Made by a program: the position numbers and the translations under genes | Origin: Clostridium sp. BJN0013 | GTDB lineage: Bacteria; Bacillota; Clostridia; Clostridiales; Clostridiaceae | Reading direction: 5' to 3' | Length of the DNA stretch: 64,000 nt | Assembly: GCF_040939125.1 (NCBI RefSeq) | Contig: NZ_CP162495.1 | Coordinates: 3,348,001 to 3,412,000, forward strand | Shown here: positions 61,520 to 64,000 of the stretch, piece after piece | How positions within the stretch are numbered: the first letter of the stretch is position 1 | Layout: each line of letters opens with the position of its first letter | Notes under the pieces: model-generated | What the model was told of the DNA's origin: nothing | The model's database searches: none | What the model saw: only the letters and a program-made list of their open reading frames with translations

Positions 61520-62386
61520 TTATCCTAGACAATCACTACTGATCGCCTGAACAAGCTCCTCTTTATCAATGGTTTCAAGTTTATATATCTTATAATTTAA
61601 AATACCTTCAATACTTTTTATGGCCTTATCCACAGTTTGTGAATTTTCATAGATTATGGCAAGGCAATCTCCCGTATGGGCACCTATAATACCAACTCCC
61701 CCTGTGAAATCTTTAATGCTCATAATCTGGGACAATATATTATATTTAAGCCTGCTTTCATTTCTCAATATACTTTCTGTAGATGCTAAAGCCATATCTT
61801 TTAATGCTCTTTTTCTTAAGCCGTTTTTAAATATTTTTATTAAATCATCTACAGCATTCAAAGACTTATCTACTCTATTATTAAATTCTACAGTATCTAT
61901 TGTTTTAATTCCTTCAAATACTAAAAGATAAAACTTAAAATATTCTCCTATACTCTCTTTAAAAGCTCCTTTTTTATAGTCAAATATGGTCATGGTATGA
62001 AATATTATACTGTCTGTAGGTTCCACTTCAATACAGAAGTCTATTAATTCCCTTTCATTGAATGTTTTGTTGAAAAGTTTTAAAAGTGCATAATAAGTGG
62101 CGCAAAGATCTGCAGTACTGCTTGCAAACCCCTTTCCCTTTGGAATTTGAGAAGTTATAAGCATATCCATATTTTTTTCATAAACGTCATAATTCCATCT
62201 TTTTAAAATATTGTTCATAAACTGCATGCTTTTTGGATAATTATATTTAAATACCGGACAATTACTTTCAAATAAAGTTACTCTGGTAAAGAAATTCACA
62301 GGGCAAGATATTAATACATCTTTCCCTCTAAAATTTCCCTGTATCATTTCACCTATGCTGCCTGGATAACTGGCGGTAGCTTTCAT
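61520..62386 (-). CDS. GHMP kinase, probable L-threonine kinase (PduX-like)
   Basis: A 288-residue GHMP-fold kinase. The N-terminal YPGSIGEMIQG and the ATP loop PKGKGFASSTADLCATYYAL are clear, and GGVGIIGAHTGDCLAIIYE is the C-terminal motif. In Salmonella, PduX phosphorylates L-threonine for the aminopropanol arm of the nucleotide loop; position within a cobalamin operon between cbiG and hemC supports that role. The start is ATG 62386, overlapping the cbiG stop by four bases. Specificity for threonine is inferred. Confidence 0.82.
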   Translation of the reverse strand: MKATASYPGSIGEMIQGNFRGKDVLISCPVNFFTRVTLFESNCPVFKYNYPKSMQFMNNILKRWNYDVYEKNMDMLITSQIPKGKGFASSTADLCATYYALLKLFNKTFNERELIDFCIEVEPTDSIIFHTMTIFDYKKGAFKESIGEYFKFYLLVFEGIKTIDTVEFNNRVDKSLNAVDDLIKIFKNGLRKRALKDMALASTESILRNESRLKYNILSQIMSIKDFTGGVGIIGAHTGDCLAIIYENSQTVDKAIKSIEGILNYKIYKLETIDKEELVQAISSDCLG

Positions 62387-63429
62387 AATTTTCCTCTTTT
62401 CTTATCTATCCAAACATCATCAATTGTGACTTGTGAATTGTGCATTGTATCTACTCCTATACATAAAGTCATTCCTGATAAATTAAGTTTGCTAACCAAA
62501 ATTTTACCCCCTGAAAGCTCAACACAAGGTTCACATACTGCTTTTACGCCAATATGATCCTCTACAAATTTACTCCCTTTATATTTATACTCAATGGATT
62601 TTATATCTTCCCTGCTGAAAGTTTTAAACTGTGCCCCCAAAAATTTCCCCAATTCTATAATAGCCTTTTCTTCACTTTTAATGTTACAAGATGTAACTGT
62701 TTTAACAGCTCTTTCATCTATATTGTATTCTTTAAGTTTTTCTCTTACTGTCTTTTGCATAGCTTCAATTGAATAATCTTTTCTGCAGCCAATTCCAATA
62801 ATTACATTTTTTCTTATAAGCTTAAGCACGGCCATTTTGCCATAAGTATTAAAATAGTTTAATTTATTTGTTACATATACAACTCCACTGGCAGTTTGTA
62901 AGTTGCCTCCATAGCCTTTTGGAGTATGAATAAGATTTTCCTCATCTTCAAAAACAATATTTTCACCATTTACCATAAGGGCTGAAATGCACTTTGCATC
63001 ATCCATATTATCTATTATAAGATTATTTTCCTTTGCAATAATATCTGGTGCTTTTAAATTCAAATTATCCGTTGCAGTGGTAATTATAGCCTCTGCATTC
63101 ATTATTTCAGCTATTTTTTCTGAAAATTCATTGGCACCGCCTAAATGCCCACTTAAAAGGCTTATGACATATTTGCCCAGTATATCCACTACAATAATGG
63201 CAGGATCTTCAGACTTACTTTTTATAAAAGGCGCAATAGTCCTAATTGCTATACCCGTAGAAGATACAAAAATTATGGCATCATAATTTTTCATAAGTTC
63301 CTCTACAAGTTTTACAATATTAAAATTTTTAATTTTGTTTTTAGAAAATATATGTATGGGAATGGAATCCCCTATCTTCTTGCCAATTATATCTCCATAT
63401 TTATTTAAACTAATTAGTGCCACATTCAT
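62383..63429 (-). CDS. cbiG: Cobalt-precorrin-5A hydrolase
   Basis: A 348-residue CbiG, which opens the delta-lactone in the anaerobic pathway. An N-terminal domain (VALISLNKYGDIIGKKI, then FVSSTGIAIRTIAPFIKSK and ISLLSGHLGGANEFSEKIA) and a C-terminal domain (VVIGIGCRKDYSIEAMQ) match the family. The start is ATG 63429. Residues 328-337 near the end (TMHNSQVTID) are encoded by an ACAATTCACAA-type simple repeat that also occurs between genes at 49488. It overlaps the kinase gene by four bases. Confidence 0.92.
   Translation of the reverse strand: MNVALISLNKYGDIIGKKIGDSIPIHIFSKNKIKNFNIVKLVEELMKNYDAIIFVSSTGIAIRTIAPFIKSKSEDPAIIVVDILGKYVISLLSGHLGGANEFSEKIAEIMNAEAIITTATDNLNLKAPDIIAKENNLIIDNMDDAKCISALMVNGENIVFEDEENLIHTPKGYGGNLQTASGVVYVTNKLNYFNTYGKMAVLKLIRKNVIIGIGCRKDYSIEAMQKTVREKLKEYNIDERAVKTVTSCNIKSEEKAIIELGKFLGAQFKTFSREDIKSIEYKYKGSKFVEDHIGVKAVCEPCVELSGGKILVSKLNLSGMTLCIGVDTMHNSQVTIDDVWIDKKRGKL
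62421..62448. repeat. Short CACAAT-type simple repeat inside cbiG
   Basis: On the minus strand ATACAATGCACAATTCACAA then GTCACAATT, within the cbiG coding sequence close to its 3' end. Compare 49488-49515. The reading frame stays open through it. Confidence 0.55.
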
Positions 63430-63461
63430 ACTTAAGATCTCCTCTAAAAACCCCTTAATTT

Positions 63462-63992
63462 TTAATATTCTATGCCTTCTCTTGCTAGTATACCTTTATC
63501 CATATAGTGTTTTATATTTTTCATCTCTGTTACAAGATCTGCTTTTTGTAAAATTTCTTCCGGTACATCTCTTCCAGTCAATATAAGTTCCATATTATCT
63601 GGTTTGTTATCTATAAGCTTGATAATTTTTTCTACAGAAAGAAGTCCATTTGAAAGTATAGCCATGATTTCATCCATTATTAAAATATCACAGGTATTAT
63701 TTTGAAGAGTTTCCAAACAAAATTTATAAGCTTTTTCTACTTCTTTCCTTAATTCCTCTTTTTCACAATCATTTAACGTCCAAAAAAAGCCTTTTTTCTT
63801 TTCAAATCTATATATTTTAAAATTATTTTCCAGCTTTTTTGCACTTTCAATTTCACCTGTTCTAGATGTCTTAAGGAACTGAACCATACATACGCTATAA
63901 TTATTTCCTGCAGCTCTCAATGCCAATCCTAGAGCTGCTGTAGTCTTGCCCTTTCCATCCCCTGTATATATTTGGACAAAACCTTTTTTCAA
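63462..63992 (-). CDS. cobO: Corrinoid adenosyltransferase (CobO/BtuR type)
   Basis: It transfers the adenosyl group of ATP to the Co(I) corrinoid. A 176-residue P-loop protein: KKGFVQIYTGDGKGKTTAALG, then LRAAGNNYSVCMVQFLK, the CDILIMDEIM Walker B-like strand and ELILTGRDVPEEIL, as in CobO. TTG 63992 is read as the start, giving MKKGFVQIYTG. Only eight bases are visible upstream, and no in-frame stop, so a start beyond the right edge cannot be excluded. It is the first visible gene of the operon. Confidence 0.9.
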   Translation of the reverse strand: MKKGFVQIYTGDGKGKTTAALGLALRAAGNNYSVCMVQFLKTSRTGEIESAKKLENNFKIYRFEKKKGFFWTLNDCEKEELRKEVEKAYKFCLETLQNNTCDILIMDEIMAILSNGLLSVEKIIKLIDNKPDNMELILTGRDVPEEILQKADLVTEMKNIKHYMDKGILAREGIEY

Positions 63993-64000
63993 TTTACCCA

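Noticed and set aside
63993-64000. Cobalamin riboswitch upstream of the operon
   Set aside because: The window ends eight bases after the first gene, so no leader is visible. It may lie to the right.
1-64000. tRNA, rRNA or CRISPR array
   Set aside because: No cloverleaf genes, rRNA segments or regularly spaced repeats were seen.

Overview
The window is AT-rich and almost entirely coding. It looks like the chromosome of a strictly anaerobic, cluster I Clostridium. The support is low-GC coding sequence with AAGGAGG-type ribosome sites, an anaerobic (cbi-type) cobalamin operon, a clostridial-type 2-enoate reductase, HD-GYP proteins and an ECF transporter S component. The gene content would suit a Clostridium kluyveri-like species, but that is inference. 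I see no rRNA, tRNA, CRISPR array, intact transposase or prophage.

Layout. (1) 1-7.6 kb, minus strand: an aromatic amino acid operon transcribed aroF-tyrA-aroB-aroA-aroC-pheA-aroE, with aroE cut by the left edge. It has a consensus promoter, a 50-residue leader ORF with 12 aromatic residues in 21 positions, and a rho-independent terminator before aroF. Together these read as a translation-coupled attenuator. (2) 7.8-14.1 kb: a secreted CHAP/SH3 hydrolase, an odd response regulator, an SDR reductase and a glycine betaine ABC transporter. (3) 14.2-16.2 kb: a glycine-riboswitch-type leader ahead of an ACT-domain gene and a DUF711 gene. (4) 16.3-24 kb: an amidinotransferase-fold hydrolase, a frameshifted DMT transporter, a GltB-like FMN protein, an alpha/beta hydrolase, a ZnuA-like lipoprotein without its metal ligands, and a frameshifted tandem HD-GYP protein. 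(5) 24-36 kb: tsaE-tsaB-rimI, tyrS, several small genes (zinc ribbon, 51-residue membrane protein), an ECF S component, prfC, a peroxiredoxin and another HD-GYP protein. (6) 35.5-38.8 kb: nadA-nadB-nadC. (7) 39-48.2 kb: two multidomain Fe-S/flavin old-yellow-enzyme reductases (one a likely 2-enoate reductase), flavodoxin, an MgtC-like protein, and an HxlR regulator divergent from a frameshifted PPOX-family gene. (8) 48.3-64 kb, minus strand: an 18-gene cobalamin operon that runs from uroporphyrinogen synthesis (hemC, cobA-hemD) through the anaerobic corrin ring steps to cobyric acid, adenosylation (cobO), threonine phosphorylation (pduX-like) and late-stage cobU and cobC.

The main points for a second look are the aromatic leader peptide and terminator, the glycine riboswitch on an ACT/DUF711 pair, two perfect 21-bp-arm palindromes just upstream of strong promoters, a Shine-Dalgarno-sequestering hairpin before a zinc-ribbon gene, three single-base homopolymer frameshifts, and two dispersed short intergenic repeat families.
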